Positions 1 through 12,691 of a DNA stretch of 64,000 nucleotides are shown in pieces. The notes below the pieces were generated by a model, which worked only from the letters and a program-made list of their open reading frames with translations, had not been told where the DNA came from and did no database searches. The position numbers and the translations under genes were made by a program. Each line of letters begins with the position of its first letter. Position 1 is the stretch's first letter. Origin of the DNA: Ornithodoros turicata (Eukaryota; Arthropoda; Arachnida; Ixodida; Argasidae); the NCBI RefSeq assembly GCF_037126465.1, contig NW_026999348.1:434001-498000 (forward strand). The letters run 5' to 3'.

Positions 1-952
1 ACACTATTGTTTCAGGTTGACCTTGTCTAGAGGAGCATTAGTGGCAAAAACAGTGTAGCCGTGAGATAATAGGGTGACGTCACGACCAATGAGAACGGCC
101 TGCAGGGGGCGCAAGGATTCACTTCTCTGTTGGACACTGGCTGGTCTGGACACGTTAATTCTGCCCCTAGCAATTGCGTTGGCCGTCAGTGGAAGAGCTT
201 AGTTTCGCTGGGGTTCTGTCTGCCTCTGATGGGGTGCGGATGTGTGGTTCGTCACTGGTGAATGGTGTTCGATGATGCAGGTGGATTTTGTGACGAGCGG
301 ATTTACAATAGGGGAATGTAGTGTACCTGTCCGATGATAGTGAGTGTCTTTTCACTCTGTTCAAGTGTTTGTTTTCCTCTGTTGCCCAGCAGTCGTGCAA
401 TTTGTCCTGACGTGTTCTGACATGCCCCGATATGCATGCTTTCCTTTGTTGACGCTTTGTATTCTTTTCTTTTTTGACAAGGAACATTGTTGTCTTGACG
501 ATAGTGCTGCCCTGAGTTCTGCGTTCCTGGTTACCTGTACTCTGTGTTGATTTGTTGAGTGCCTAGTCCTCGTATTAGCCATTGATGGAGTTACGTGTGT
601 GGATATTTTGTTCTTTTGCAAGTCTCATTTAGTAAGACTTTGGAATTCCTACGATCAGCTTTCATACATGGTGCTCTTCTGCAATAGCTTCCTTTGCAAT
701 CGTTATAGAAGAATAAAGGAAATAATCTTGGGATAGTGATTCAATAAATAATAGGTCCCCTGTCTAGAGCGAACGCGTCCTTGAGCCACGCAGGTGCATG
801 ATGACGTCATACCGCGGCACTATTGTTTCTGGTGGACCTTGTCCAAAGAAGCATTAGTGGAAAAAAACAGGGTAGCCCTGAGACAATACGATGACATCAC
901 GGCCAATCAGAATGGCCTGCAGGGGGTGCAGGAATGCTCTTCTCTCTTAGCC
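1..952. repeat. Direct repeat pair with CRE and CCAAT boxes
   Basis: Bases 1-134 and 819-952 are two direct copies, alike over their whole length by eye, of a module that contains ACTATTGTTTC, a GCATTAGTGG block, a CRE-like TGACGTCA (74-81; degraded to TGACATCA near 891), a CCAAT box and CTGCAGGGGG. The first copy starts at the window edge and may be longer. The spacing of about 818 bp fits two LTR- or promoter-like units or a tandem duplication. The 135-818 interval has no coding evidence; it ends in another TGACGTCAT just before copy 2. No primer-binding site or polypurine tract was recognised, so an LTR is only one option. Confidence 0.5.
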
Positions 953-1024
953 TCTCGCAAGTAGTCACCGCAGAGGGCGCTAGGAGCGCGCGCGCGCGTA
1001 TGCGTAGCTGCCGGAGCGCGTCGC

Positions 1025-1200
1025 CTCAGTCAGTTTCTCGCTGGCTGTCGAGGAGAGCAGACGTACGCTCGCTTGCTCTGCAGTCCCCGCGCTTGCTCAG
1101 TTTCTGGCTGGCTGTCGCAGAGAACAGACGTACGCTCGCTTGCTTCGCAGTCCCCGCGCTCGCTCAGTTTCTGCCTGGCTGATGAGCAGTCGCCGCGGGG
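1025..1200 (+). repeat. 69-bp tandem repeat in GC-rich leader
   Basis: About two and a half copies of a roughly 69-bp unit (CAGTTTCTCGCTGGCTGTCG, then GACGTACGCTCGCTTGCT, then CAGTCCCCGCGCT) follow a CGCGCG run. The block ends in GGGGAAAAG|GTGAGTG, a good splice-donor context at about 1206. Together with the CRE/CCAAT module just upstream this resembles the promoter and untranslated leader of a transposon or retroelement. No ORF of note follows directly. Confidence 0.5.
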
Positions 1201-1753
1201 GAAAAGGTGAGTGATTTGCCGCGCTCCTTTTCTCGCATGTTTGCCGTGTTTAGTGGTGACCAACGACTGATTTGTCGATGTTTGACTGCGCTCGTGATAA
1301 GCGTTTTCGCGCATGTTTAGACTTGTTTAGCGGAGAGCAAGCCTGTTGCTAAGTGTATAGTGTTGAGGCGCTGTGGTTAGGCCTAGTCGATTGCCTTTTC
1401 CCCGATGTGTACTGTTTTCTGTTTAGCAGTATCGGTTAGACATCTTCTCTCGCATGCCTAGACTTGTTCAGCAGTGTTGGCATTTCCTACCTGCCGCTAG
1501 TGTCTTGTTCTGTCTTTCTCGCCTAGAGCTATGATGGTGGTGCCATCTGGTGTGCTGCCTTGCAACTAAGTGGCCACCTGTTGTCGATCTCTGCAACTAT
1601 TGGGTGCCAACTACCAACATGGCGGGCGCTGGTCACTCGGGTGTTGCGGAGCGGCTCTTCGCCGTTGCACCGTTGATTTTCGAATAAATTGTTTCTCTCC
1701 ACTCTATTTCTATCTTTTTATTTTATTTTCTGCCTGTTTTTTTATTTTTATGA

Positions 1754-1918
1754 ACTCTCGTAGTGCACAACGCTCAGCTGGTCTGGACACGAGTTAGACG
1801 ATCCCCAATTAGTGTGGTGGCTCTCTGGAGGGTGCTGATTAATGTGGGGGGTCCCAATTTGCTCTAATTGCTAATTAAATCGTGTTCAGGACAGTTGTGC
1901 GTTGTGCACTATGAGAGT
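1754..1918. mobile_element. Small MITE or fold-back, about 165 bp
   Basis: Terminal inverted repeats of about 38 bp: ACTCTCGTAGTGCACAACGC on the left and, on the opposite strand, ACTCTCATAGTGCACAACGC on the right. Both continue into a GGACACGA/GAACACGA stretch. The interior is short and AT-rich. A related GCTGGTCTGGACACG word also occurs at about 142. No target duplication could be assigned. Confidence 0.6.
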
Positions 1919-2186
1919 CCAGTCATTACTACTCATGTGTTGCACCGGACGTCTGGCCGGCCAACGAAATACAGAACTGTCGAATTCGCGGTGAGTGGAA
2001 GTGATTCACATTGAGTTTGACACATACGCGTTGTTTGGCCCGAGCTACTCTGCATGGTTGATGTTTATGGAGTAAAAAGCTATTTTTGTCTCATCACACC
2101 GTCAAGGCATGTGAAGAAGTTGATGTCAAGCTGCAGCATTAGTTCCGTCAAACTGTCGAGTACAGATGTATTGGAACAATTTCAGA

Positions 2187-2280
2187 GAATCCCAGCTCAC
2201 TTATCCGTCATATTTCCAAGTGTGGGTCTGAAGTTCTAGACATCATTGAACTGGTCACCGGCAATGAACAACAACCTGAG
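2187..2280 (+). CDS. Orphan exon candidate
   Basis: An acceptor-like AATTTCAG ends at 2186 and a donor CCTGAG|GTAGGT lies at 2280/2281. The frame between them is open (and stays open to about 2435) and includes the stretch SSLIRHISKCGSEVLDIIEL. The SLIRHISKC part is reminiscent of the C2H2-type N-termini of nearby transposases, but only weakly. No partner exon was identified. It may be a leftover of a transposon gene. I do not assign a function. Confidence 0.25.
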
Positions 2281-2435
2281 GTAGGTCCTTTGAACATAGT
2301 AGGAGGAGGCAAGATAGTTGGTGCAAAGTCGAACAGGACAACATCCTTCAGCTTGAGGAAAGCACGGGAAGCACAACAACAACTCGATGGTACGTTGTCT
2401 ACACAGCTGGGACATATGTCGAAGAAATCTGCTTG

Positions 2436-3388
2436 AACAGAAGCAGGTACGACGACACTAGCCAGACCTGTAAAGCGATACAAATCTGGCATCCAAAGTT
2501 ATTGGCGGTCACCCTTGAACCGATTCCTATGAACCAGTAACCGAATCACATTTTTAAAATGCCCGGATTTGCAAGTATTTAGCTATGTGTAAACTATCAG
2601 AGAAAGGGTCGAACACACTTTAAATGGCTACTTGTATAACTGGTCTGCTTCTCAGGAACCCACACAAAGCGTCGTTATAATAGAGTACAACTCTGAGGGT
2701 CTACCTCACATGAACCGACACGGCAGCGCCTTTTTGTGCTCTATTAAAAGTGTGCGAAAATACAAAATAATTCAGCATTGTGCGGGTTTCTTCCTGTCTC
2801 GGTGTCACCCCTTTTCAAATGACATCAGGTTGTTCCTGAAATCATGGAACAGCCCGCTTTGTCCACAGAAGTAAGCGTGAGGGGAATTAATGCTGCCATT
2901 TCTCAGTCTACGTTATCATAAAACATGCCGTCTTTGATCTTCTTTCCGTCATTATCTCCCTTGATCTGCTCAGCACCTTCCCAGGCAGTTCGCGATTTGA
3001 TGTGACAAATGCCACGCAATAAAACTACCAATGTACCACGGATATAAGAAAAATAAAATCACCGATTCTGCTGCTCGATAAGTGTGTACGTTCTGCCAGA
3101 AAAGAAAAACGACGATGTCGACCAGGACGCTAGTGAGCGGGAGTGCCCCATGTTTTGTGATGTCAGTGTTGTCAAAGGTTGACAGTGAGAGAACGACAGG
3201 AAAAAGCGGCTGCCGAACTCGCCCAACGCTCGACGATAGGGCATTTTCTCATATTCTTAAAATGCACAGAAAAGTACAACTGTTTCGATTCTTGGTGACT
3301 AGACTTCTCAGAGTTGTGCTCTACAAATCTAGAACCGCGCTCAACTTGTTTTCAGGAATTGTGAAGATTCATTATAAAAGTTTTTTTT
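2436..3388. other. Unassigned spacer
   Basis: No coding frame, RNA or repeat structure could be supported here. The short open frames show no recognisable motif. Confidence 0.4.
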
Positions 3389-3468
3389 TTCTTTTTTACC
3401 CTATCTTTTGACCCTTGTGGTTGATTTTGGGTACCCGAACAAAAATAAAGTTATTATTATTATTTACA
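3389..3468 (+). mobile_element. 3' tail of a non-LTR retrotransposon
   Basis: A pyrimidine-rich stretch leads to a GGTTGATTTTGGGTACCCG segment, an AATAAAG signal and a short TTATTATTATT microsatellite tail. This is how many arthropod LINE 3' ends look. No reverse transcriptase ORF is present upstream, so this is a 5'-truncated copy. Family assignment is from memory of such tails, not from a search. Confidence 0.5.
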
Positions 3469-5728
3469 CGACGAAAGAAGTGACGGCTGCCGAGTGTGCG
3501 TTCCAAAGCGGTTGCGTCTTGGTCTCTCACGATGGCAACATTCTCGGCTGGTGGTTCAGTGATGCAGACGTCGATTCTAGCTTTAATGCTCCCTTGTTCG
3601 ATCTGAGGGTCATGCCTTTCTTTTTTATGAAGAGAGTTTTAAGATTACGGCAAGGCAAGATCATTACAATTTTTATCCTGGATGGCCTACTATTAGGCAC
3701 TATGACAGAACGTGACTAGTATGTAAAAGATAGACCACGTTTCATTGCATCCGAACCTACTAGTACATCGTTATAGGAAGTCACTCATAAAAAATTATGA
3801 ATTGACCTTCCATGTCATCTACACTTCACCCACCTTCGTTATGTTATATTCGGGTTTGCTCCATCTTTGTGCTATATTTTTGTTTTAGGAATAGCAAGCC
3901 GACCTTCGGTCAGGCTGACCTTTCCGAAATAAACGTATATCCACCCCCACCCACCCACTCTGCAGAATCCCAAGGTGTTAACATTTCAGAAGAACAGCAG
4001 ACAGAGCGCCTTTAACCGCCATCGTTACAACAGCAAGGCGCGTGGGGTCGTAATTCTTGTTTCTCTTTTTAAATTGCATTTGTTCACCTTTAACAATGTG
4101 CTCTTGTTCGCACTTACAAGGCTTCCATGCATTTTAATCAAACTGTCATGTCAAGTCATGCACCTCCCACGGAGAATGCGGATTAAACATTACGGTGCTT
4201 CCGACGGGTGCGAAAACTTGTACTTGAATCTGCATTTTTTCCTTAACCCTTCTCGCGTATTATAAAGTGTCTTCATATGGGAGTGCAATAACTGTCGTTG
4301 CTTGCTAGTTGAAGTCTCTTATTTCAGGTTATTAATACCAAGCGCATAAAAGCAGTTTTAGCAGACCGTTTGTAAGGTTATCATGCTTGTCGGTGCCAAT
4401 TTGCAGTTATGTAAGGCTCAGAATCTTATGCCACGTTCAGGCAAGCCACGTTATGAACGGTTTGCTAAAATTTTCTACCATGCTCACCCCATTCCACAAT
4501 AAAGTGAACAGGACGCCCACAAAAATTCTAGAACAATGGCGATTATCTGCGGGAGACATCACGGACGTTTGCGCGACTTACTCTTGGTGCGGTGAAAGGA
4601 AACTTTGATATGACGTCCGTTGCTCCCTACCATCTTATCTTCACAGTTTGCGATTGCACCTTTCTTCCTTTTTCTCGGTTTCTCATATGTATTTGAGCAG
4701 AGTTTACCCAACACCCCCAAGATAAGGAGAAGGCCGGCGCCCTACGTCACACAGGGAGACCCGTTGTTACTATTGTGGATGCTGCTATGAAGTAAATGAA
4801 AGAGCGAACAAGAAGAAAGCTCGAAGCAGATCGCAGAGTATAGGGAAGGCCTCCAAAGGTGACATAAGCGCGCAGCCCGGCGCTATCTGGGAGCTGTTGG
4901 TTTACCAATCACTTTTTGTGTCGAACGTGACTCTGCTGCCACCTATATACAGATGTTCTGAAAATAAGCACTCTTCCGCTTGTTTGTTTATTTTCATTTT
5001 TTTCAGGGGAGGGTGTTGGTAGCCGACAAGCCTTCTTGGTGGTGTAAGGAAGAGACTGTAACACGCAAAATTTGGAATTAAGCCTTGAAGGGTCCTCATG
5101 ATAAGGCTAAGAACAAACTGAAGTGTGTGATACAGTGATAACGGAGTAACAAGGTACACAAGTATCAAAGTGAAGTGACTGAATTCGTCTTAGTACCCCA
5201 TGGAGTATTTTTTTTCATCATAATGTAGGGTAATTTCTGATGTTTTCCTCCGATGCTGTCACACATACACCGGCACAGTCCCCTTAGAAGTCGCCCCAGG
5301 ACGCACATTTCTCGTCGTCGACGGCATCCCAATTTCCCACAGAGAGTACAAAAATGTATATTGATCAGCCTTACGAGTGCCGGTCATCCCGTTCCACACG
5401 CTACGAGTAGCAGCCCAGAATTATGATCAGCAGCACAGCAAAGAAAGGATTGGCAAAAGTTATCAGAACTGATTATCACGTTTTCATTCTGCGTTATGCA
5501 ATTGCTGCTGATAGCCAGGCACCGCGCGCTATATCTGATGTTCCCTTTCTCGTCTGCCCACGCCTCTTTCCATCTTCCTTCTTCCTCACCTCATACTTTT
5601 CTTTCAGGTTTGGTTTCCTACACGTTCTTCTGCTATCAGGCAGAACCTGCATCAAAGGAGGTGTCCCTGAATTCTGGCCATGCGGCAATGTAGAATGGCA
5701 ATGTTTTTAAGTCTTTCACTCCAGACCT
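3469..5728. other. Unassigned spacer
   Basis: AT-rich sequence with only short open frames and no recognisable domain. There are no tRNA-like folds or long repeats that I could see. Confidence 0.35.
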
Positions 5729-6679
5729 GGGCTGGGCAGTAATACTAATATTTTGTATTTTAATACAAACACATATCACTTACTGCAGAACGGCATTACA
5801 ATACTAATAAGGAACGTCCAATATGGTGTGTTATGATGCATAATAACAATATTGTTCCGTAATACTGGAGTAATAAGAATGAATCAATAATACATTGATG
5901 GCAGAAACAGAACCCACATTTCATTGGAAGAAGACAGCAATGTTGTTGATGAGAAGTTTTTTGCAGCCTATAATATTAGAATCTCAAGCAGACTGTCCTA
6001 TAGGGCCGACAAGAGGAATTACGGACCCTAGGGATGGGTCATGCCCAGACCCCCTTTTCACGTCTCAATAACAGTCCAAGTAGTATTTCTGCTTTGTATG
6101 ATTATGACTGGATGGGGCCCCATCCCCGGCTGCCCCACCTCCTCGCTGGCCTTGCCTCTAACAACCACTGGTCGGTCACAAAAGAAGGCGTGTGAAGCAA
6201 GAAGAAGAACAGCCCTCCTTGAACAGAGGTTTGTGTTGTATTTTACAAGGCAAAGGAACAGGAAACACCGGCCGCTCATAGTAGAATTGCTTGCTCTCTA
6301 AACAAATATAATTGAAGCCAAATGCTTGAATGCCGTGATTTGCTTGGAACACAGCTAGCACTGTGCTTTACATATGGTGCAGTCCTGATTGTGACTGGCT
6401 TCGAAAGCAAAAATCTGCCATCTAGTATTGTACGGCACCCCATGGTGTGATAGGCTACAATACTGACCACGGAGTACATATTGCCTCAAAGGGCAGAGAC
6501 ATTCAAACTGCGGTGACTTATCTTGAGACTGATTTAGATTTTGTGTACTATTATACAACAACAGCAATAAATGAAGAAACGCAAGTACTTGCAAAAAGCG
6601 TGGATTGGAATATGTTATGCTAATACTCAAAAGTATTGCAGTATATAATGGTACAAGTATTCTTATTATTGCCCAGCCC
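5729..6679. mobile_element. TIR element, family F (GGGCTGGGCARTAATA ends)
   Basis: The left end reads GGGCTGGGCAGTAATACTAA and the right end, reversed, GGGCTGGGCAATAATAAGAA. Inside each end lie repeated AATAC/GTATT words in both orientations (5740-5900 and 6560-6670), another case of subterminal word arrays. The interior has no credible gene. CTCCAGAC on the left and CTCCCCAGAC on the right may be a decayed target duplication, but this is uncertain. Confidence 0.65.
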
Positions 6680-6786
6680 CTCCCCAGACGGATTTGACTC
6701 TTTTGTTGCCGCTATGCGTACAGGTTGCTTTTAAATTGTAAATCATTACTGCTTCGAAGCTAATGTTTCTTGCTTTTTATTTGCAG

Positions 6787-9454
6787 ATGGCAAGCTTGAA
6801 GGTGTATGTGCGTGCCAAGTGCAATCAAAGGGCTGGGTCCATCAAAGCCCTAGTCAGGCATTTCACGATATGGCACAGCCATGAAGGTAATTGGATGTGC
6901 CCTTTGGAAGGACGTGCAAGAACCTATCAGATCAACTCATCCTTCAGGAAGCATATTCAACAATGCCATGGTCACCTAATGAACAGAGCCCAAGATTCAG
7001 AAAACTCGGCATTCCGCCATGGACACTGTAGCTGTTGCTACGACTCCTGCTGCTGCTGCTGTTACAGATGTTGACCAGGCGGAAAAGCCACCACCTACTT
7101 ACCCCCTTAATATTTCTCCTTCTAGAAGCCATCCTGTCAGCCGACTTTCGAGACTGCTTTTAAAGTGGAAAGAGAAATCACAGCTCCCGGAAGCTACGAT
7201 AAACGAAATTTCGGGAGACATTGTCCAATAGGCGATTTCAGATATCGCCCTTGTGCTCCGCACGGGGGCCCTCCGTTGCACAAGTCACGCGCATCGCGCA
7301 ATGCGTCGTGGGAAATGGTTCACATTCGTGCTTACGTGCCTATTGCTCGAAGGAAGGAGGGAAAACCGAAACCGTTTGCGCTCTTCTTCTTGTGTCTGAC
7401 TCATGAAAACTAAATCCCAAGGTGCAGTGGGGCATTCGCAACATGGCGCTCTCTGGCGGGCCATCCATGCAATTTCTGAAATCGTCTATACAGAGATGCA
7501 TTCAAACAGCAGTTGTGCGATGTGGAAACTGCCGACCTCAGTGCTCTTTCTACAAAACGCAAAAGAGAAATGCATTAGAAAGACCAACTTCATTCCGTTG
7601 CTACAGTCACCATTTCTTTTGTTAACGACAAGAAAGAGAGTGTTGGGGAGACCTTTGAGTAGTGTTGGAGAGACCTTTGAGTATGTGCCATTTGTGGATC
7701 TCATCTCAGCATTTGCAAGGGTTCATTGCATTGACTTCGGAGACCGTGAAGAACATAACCCGCCTTTGCTACAAGACGTAACTGATGGAAGGTACTTTCG
7801 TGAGCACCCCTTTTTTGGTGTTGAGAACGACAGTGAAAGAATAGCCGTGCAGCTATATTTTGATGACTTCGAAGTATGTAATCCCATTGGTAGCAAAAGG
7901 GTAGTGCACAAACTGATAGCTGGGTATTTTGAACAGCCCTCTTAGTTCTAGGTCTAAAGTAAAAGACAAGCACCTTGTACTGCTTGCAAAATATTCTTTG
8001 GTAAAAAAACATGGCCTTGCACAAGTCATGAAAGCCCTATCGAGTGATGCGAAGAAGCTGGACACTGAGGGGATTATTGTTTGTGGTGAAAGTCTCTATG
8101 GCTCTGTTTTGTGCATCACTGGGGATAATCTTGCCTTACACCAAATAGGTGCACTTCAGGAGAATTTTTCAAGTGGCTTGATTTATAGACTTTGCATGGC
8201 TCACAGAACAGACTTAACCACTAAGTGGCAGGAGCAGAATTTTGCCACAAGGACACCAGAGTCACATGCCCGTCATGTGCGCCTTGTCAAGAGAAACTCC
8301 TCTCTGTCAAGTGTATATGGAATACGCGGGGAGAGCTGCAGGAGCTATCTGCCCACATTTAATCCGACTCTGTCCCTTCCTCCTGATGTCATGCATGATG
8401 TGTTTGAAGGTGTCATATCATTTGTGCTGAAGCATGTCATCAAGCGTCTTATTCTAGACCGCATCTTAAATCTTAAGACGTTGAACGAAAGGCTTGAGAA
8501 GTTTCCGTTCCAAGGAAGTCACAAGAAATCTAAGCCACCCACCATATCGCATGCCTCTGCATCGAAAGAAATTTGTCTAAAGGGGTCAGCTGCAGAAACG
8601 TGGTGTCTGTTCGGCTTCTCCCATTCCTGGTTGGAGATCTTGTGCCTGAAGATAATGCTGCATATCATGTATACTTGAACTTCAGAGCTGTGGTTGACAT
8701 GATATGTGCTCCTCAGTTACCACAAAGTAATATTGCGTTTCTGCAGTCAAAGATCACGGACTTCTATGGATCATTCTGTGAAGTCTTCCCTGATGTAAAC
8801 TGCATTCCAAAGATTCACTACCTGGTGCATTATCCCCACTTAATGTTAATGTATGGACCACTTGTCAAGCTTTCTTGCATCCGTTTCGAAGCGAAACACC
8901 AGTACTTGAAGTCACTAGATAGTCGCTAGATAGTAACACAACATTTTATTAATGTGTGTAGATCTCTCAGCCTGAGACATCAGTTGAATCAGGTGTATCA
9001 CCTCGCACATCCACATTGTGAAATGTTCTTTGGCAAGCATGGCGTTATCTTCAGTGATGTCCCACTGCTTGTGCAACAAAGACTCGATGCCTTGGGTCTA
9101 CTCAACTGCACCACAAGCACTGTTCAGGCCATTACTGTGACAAACAGAACATTTCTGGTAGGACATGTCCTCGCAGTAAAAGTGTACGATAATGACTTGC
9201 CTGAATTTGCACAGCTGTTAGTTATTATTTGTCAGCAGCATTTGTTTCTCTATGTGACGTTACTAAAGACACTCACTTTTGATTAGCATTTCCATGCCTA
9301 TGTTGTTAGGTGCACAAGAGACGTGACATTGACAGAAAATAGTCATCTCTTGAAAGAATTTCATGATCAACTATACGTGTACAAAGTCCACGGGGTGACC
9401 TATATGCCAACACGATATGAAATGATCACAGGAAAAGACTATGAGTTTTTGTGA
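6787..9454 (+). pseudogene. Decayed large transposase with C2H2 N-terminus
   Basis: The reading starts at ATG 6787 just after an acceptor TTTGCAG. A C2H2-like region follows (CNQRAGSIKALVRHF, then CPLEG, then SSFRKHIQQCH, about 6800-6970). Long blocks follow at 7403-7945, 7929-8678 and 8573-9454. Key motifs are CITGDNLALHQ (8116-8148), LPPDVMHDVFEG (8378-8413) and GPLVKLSCIRFEAKHQYLKS (8857-8917). Breaks: frameshifts near 7940 and 8600-8680, and in-frame stops at 8927-8929 and 9284-9286. The terminal TGA is 9452-9454. This architecture is a widespread, usually unnamed, invertebrate transposon protein that I compare with the tnp2/EnSpm group. It lies directly downstream of element F, but a link between them is not shown. 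Confidence 0.65.
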
Positions 9455-9984
9455 TGTAATAAGAGATTTTTTTGGTTGTGCTTCATTAAAGATAATTTTA
9501 CGTGTACCGTGCAATGTTCCCCAGAGCAGTTCATCCAAATGTTGGAATGAGAACTCGACCTGAACACAAACTAAAGATCAATAAAAAGTTGTAATGTTCA
9601 CTGAGCCGAAGTCATCATTATGATTAGTTCAGCTTTATTGTTCTTCATGGAGGCAGCAAGAAGCGAGAATGGCTTCATAAAGGCTCCATTCCAATATACA
9701 TTGTACAACGACAACGCAATACGATCAGGACGCGATCAGGATACGATACGATCTTAAGAATACGGCTGCTAGGGTTCTTTTTTATGGGTCTGCATATGAA
9801 AACTGTCTATTCACATTTCTTTCTGCCACCTTTCTGAAACCAGTTCCCAAAACTTCATCTGCAGTATTTCCACTGAAAACTAAATGATACCTGTTTGCCT
9901 CAAAACAACCCTCTTGTGTATCAACACTGATCATTTCTGCTAAATGTTATCCTGTGCTTTGATTACAACAGTAACGACAACAAC
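9455..9984. other. Spacer with possible polyadenylation signal
   Basis: AATAAAAAG near 9580 lies about 125 bases downstream of the transposase stop and could be its polyadenylation signal. Nothing else is recognised. Confidence 0.3.
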
Positions 9985-10110
9985 AATAAATGATGACGAT
10001 GAGATGGGGTGTTTCACCGCGGTGGTGCGGCACCCTACCCCATTGCACGGGAACATTATGTAAAGATGATGATGCTTTGATTAGTGATAAATGTGAGGTG
10101 CGAAAAACTT
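9985..10110 (+). repeat. Dispersed repeat (GGGGTGTTTCACCGC type)
   Basis: A GATGATGACGATGAGATGGGG stretch, a CACCGCGGTGGTG palindrome and an ACCCTACCCCATTGCAC stretch. It resembles the repeat at 15,195-15,345 (GGGGAGTTTCGTCGC, then GATACCCGAGCCCACTGGCA). Probably a retrotransposon tail, unclassified. Confidence 0.35.
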
Positions 10111-10399
10111 GCTTGTGAAGAATTTATATGATGGCGTATAGTAAGAAATAAAATGAAATAATGTATTAAAAGTACAGTAATACACTAATAGACTATCTGA
10201 CAGCACTGCTCAAGGTAATCATTCTTTGTGTTGATCGAGTTCTGGAAACACCGATCGTCTCTTGGTCGCTGCAAATGTCGAGAAGCAAATTGGTTCAACT
10301 GTCCTAATTTGCTGTAGTATTAAACATGTCCAACAGAACCGTTCTCCAACGGAGTCATAGAAAAGCCAGGATGGTCTCCTGGTCCGGCATATTCTCCAG

Positions 10400-10720
10400 G
10401 TGGACGACAAGGAGGTTTGTGATAGCCCCTTTCGGGTCGTAGTTCCAAGGAAGCTATGTAAGTCATTCCTCAAATGCTTCCATGATTCTGCATTGTCGGA
10501 TCACTGTAGCGGCAGCAAGATTTATTCGAAGTTGTGAAGTTGTGTCGTATCGCGACTTGGCCAGGCATGAGACAGGACTTTTTGCGGTATGCACGCAGCT
10601 GTCCGATATGTCAGAAGTCTAAGCCGCGTGGGGGGCAGCCTCCCAGTTGCTGCAACCGATTGCCAGAAACCTTGGCAGGTTGTCGCATCTGATGTAATAG
10701 GTCCTTATCCCACCACAATA
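10400..10720 (+). pseudogene. Retroelement integrase fragment
   Basis: One frame reads VVVPRKLCKSFLKCFHDSAL, then a stop, then WPGMRQDFLRYARSCPICQK, followed after a one-base shift by WQVVASDVIGPYP. This is the order expected for a Ty3/gypsy-type integrase: the HHCC zinc-binding region (H in FHDS, CPIC) and then the first catalytic Asp in the core (SDVIGP). Only about 320 bases survive, with stops and a frameshift. No LTRs or other pol domains are visible nearby, so it is an old fragment. Confidence 0.7.
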
Positions 10721-11194
10721 TTTTTGTTACAGAGTAGGCTCTTGCACTCATTTAATGCCAACAGCATTACAAGTGTGTTTTTTTACGAATCTCATATTTA
10801 AATAATGAGCGCCTCCCACTCATTCACAAGGTGCGCAGCTTGTAGGTGGTATCGGACAGATACTTGTAAAAAAGAAAGTTCGTCGATTCGTGCACCCGTT
10901 AACAAATTATTTAGCCCGGGGATTTAACTGAAACACACGGTATGCCTGTCACCACATTTCCAGTTTTGGAATCGACCGGGACGGATCCGACGGTCCCTTT
11001 AAGAATCTAATGGCCGGTAAATCTGTCATCGCTGTCTTCTGTTCCTTGAGGGCGTTGCATCTGTTATCCGTCCAGTTCTGGCGCAGCATTTCCAGGTCGC
11101 GTGCTTTTGATGTCTACAGACGTTAAAAGTGCATGTATCAGTTTATTTATTTATTGTTATTCCATGTTAGTGCAGCGAAGTAACTTTGGCTACC

Positions 11195-11445
11195 AGCGGC
11201 GCACAGGAGTGGACAGAGGAGAGAGTACGTCAGGAAGGAGTGTGGGACAGGGGGTTTTTACGCGTCCTGGTCCGGCTTCAGGGGCAACTCTGTCACATTC
11301 GTCTGGAAACAGTACAGACAACACACACACATGGACAGCTGAATGCGACACCACAGAACTTATAGTAGGATTCGAACATACGACATCCCAGTCTCCAACA
11401 CGAGCTAGGCAGCCAACGCTCTCGCCATGGTGCATGTTTCGGAAG
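11195..11445 (-). mobile_element. tRNA-derived SINE
   Basis: On the minus strand, an A-box-like TAGCTCGTGTTGG (about 11,400) is followed about 30 bases later by a B-box GTTCGAATCC (about 11,370), and then by a non-tRNA body containing CAGACGAATGTGACAGAGTT. The spacing fits an RNA polymerase III promoter. The sequence cannot fold as an intact tRNA, so it is a SINE head and not a gene. Confidence 0.5.
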
Positions 11446-12691
11446 CATAATCGATACGTAAAGCTGATTGCATCTAGGTAAATTCATACACGTATCCCAA
11501 CCCGCGTCGTGTGATGCGGGTATATTCGCAGAACCCGCGCACGCTGTTCGGGTACACCCGCGTTTTTCACGCCACCCGCAGCGCCACAGTATTTCTACTC
11601 GCAAACAGCAAAACTGCGAAACGAATCAGAAAAGAGAACGATATCATCCACACTGACGGCTAGACGTAAGTGTATCATGAGGTCAAGTTCCCTTTGTAGA
11701 GTCTTCGTGGGCAAACGACTAACGGCAACAGCTAGTCCAATCTAACCGCGATACTGTGAGATGGTCAGTTCGTTTGTTTGCGAATAAAGTGGACTTGAAC
11801 GGAACTTCCAGGAGTGCGTGCCGTTTCGCTGAACGTTCCATGTAGAACTTGTGAAAGCCGAAGGTGCTCCGGAGAAAGTTCAATTGGCCATGGGATACCC
11901 AAAATGTTTACTTCCTGTGGTAGGTCTCTCAGTCAAAACTGAGGAAAGTGACGACATTAGTAAGTAACCTAGGGCGGCAAAATGTTAGTTTAGAAGGTGC
12001 AGGCAACGCGGGTTTACCCGCACTACCAGCGGACACATTGCTATCTATACGCAATGCGGAGGGATTACTGTTCTACCCTTCCCTTTTTAGCGACTGCATC
12101 CCGAAGTCATTTCTCTGTCGTCCTGGCTGAACCTGTACGTACCGATATGCTATCATATAATTCATACACGCATCAGGCGCTACATGGCGCAACACCCGCA
12201 ATCTTGCTTACCGACTCATACGAATATTACAGTGTCTGGTAACAAGCGCTTGCGGACATGAAAGTAAAACAGGATGAGTCAATATCATTCGCTACAAGCT
12301 TATTTGGTCATTTTTTGAAGAGGTCCATCCAAACTCAACATTTCAACACTATAAAAATACAAACACGATACTTCGTGCCACTGTGAGCAGTGAACCTCAA
12401 CATCTCCACATGGCAACCTCCGGTGGTTGACGCTGAGATCGCGCTGAACTTTCGATTCGCTGCATACAATGAACATAGCACAGTAACACTCCGAGCTTGA
12501 TGAATACAATAAACAGTCGCAACACATTTGAGACAGAAATAATATAAATGAAATATCACAAATGACTCCCTCGTTTTGGTACGGTAGTCTCCTGAGATGC
12601 GAAAGGAAAAGTGAAAATTTCGTTTGACCACAACGGCGCTCCAATTATCTCAACCGGCGGCGGCTGCAACAAAAGTTGATAGGCGGCGACG
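11446..12691. other. Unassigned spacer
   Basis: Short open frames only. No motif, array or inverted repeat was convincing in this interval. Confidence 0.35.

Noticed and set aside
11360..11445. tRNA gene on the minus strand
   Set aside because: A and B boxes are present but acceptor and anticodon stems do not pair; the body continues as SINE sequence.
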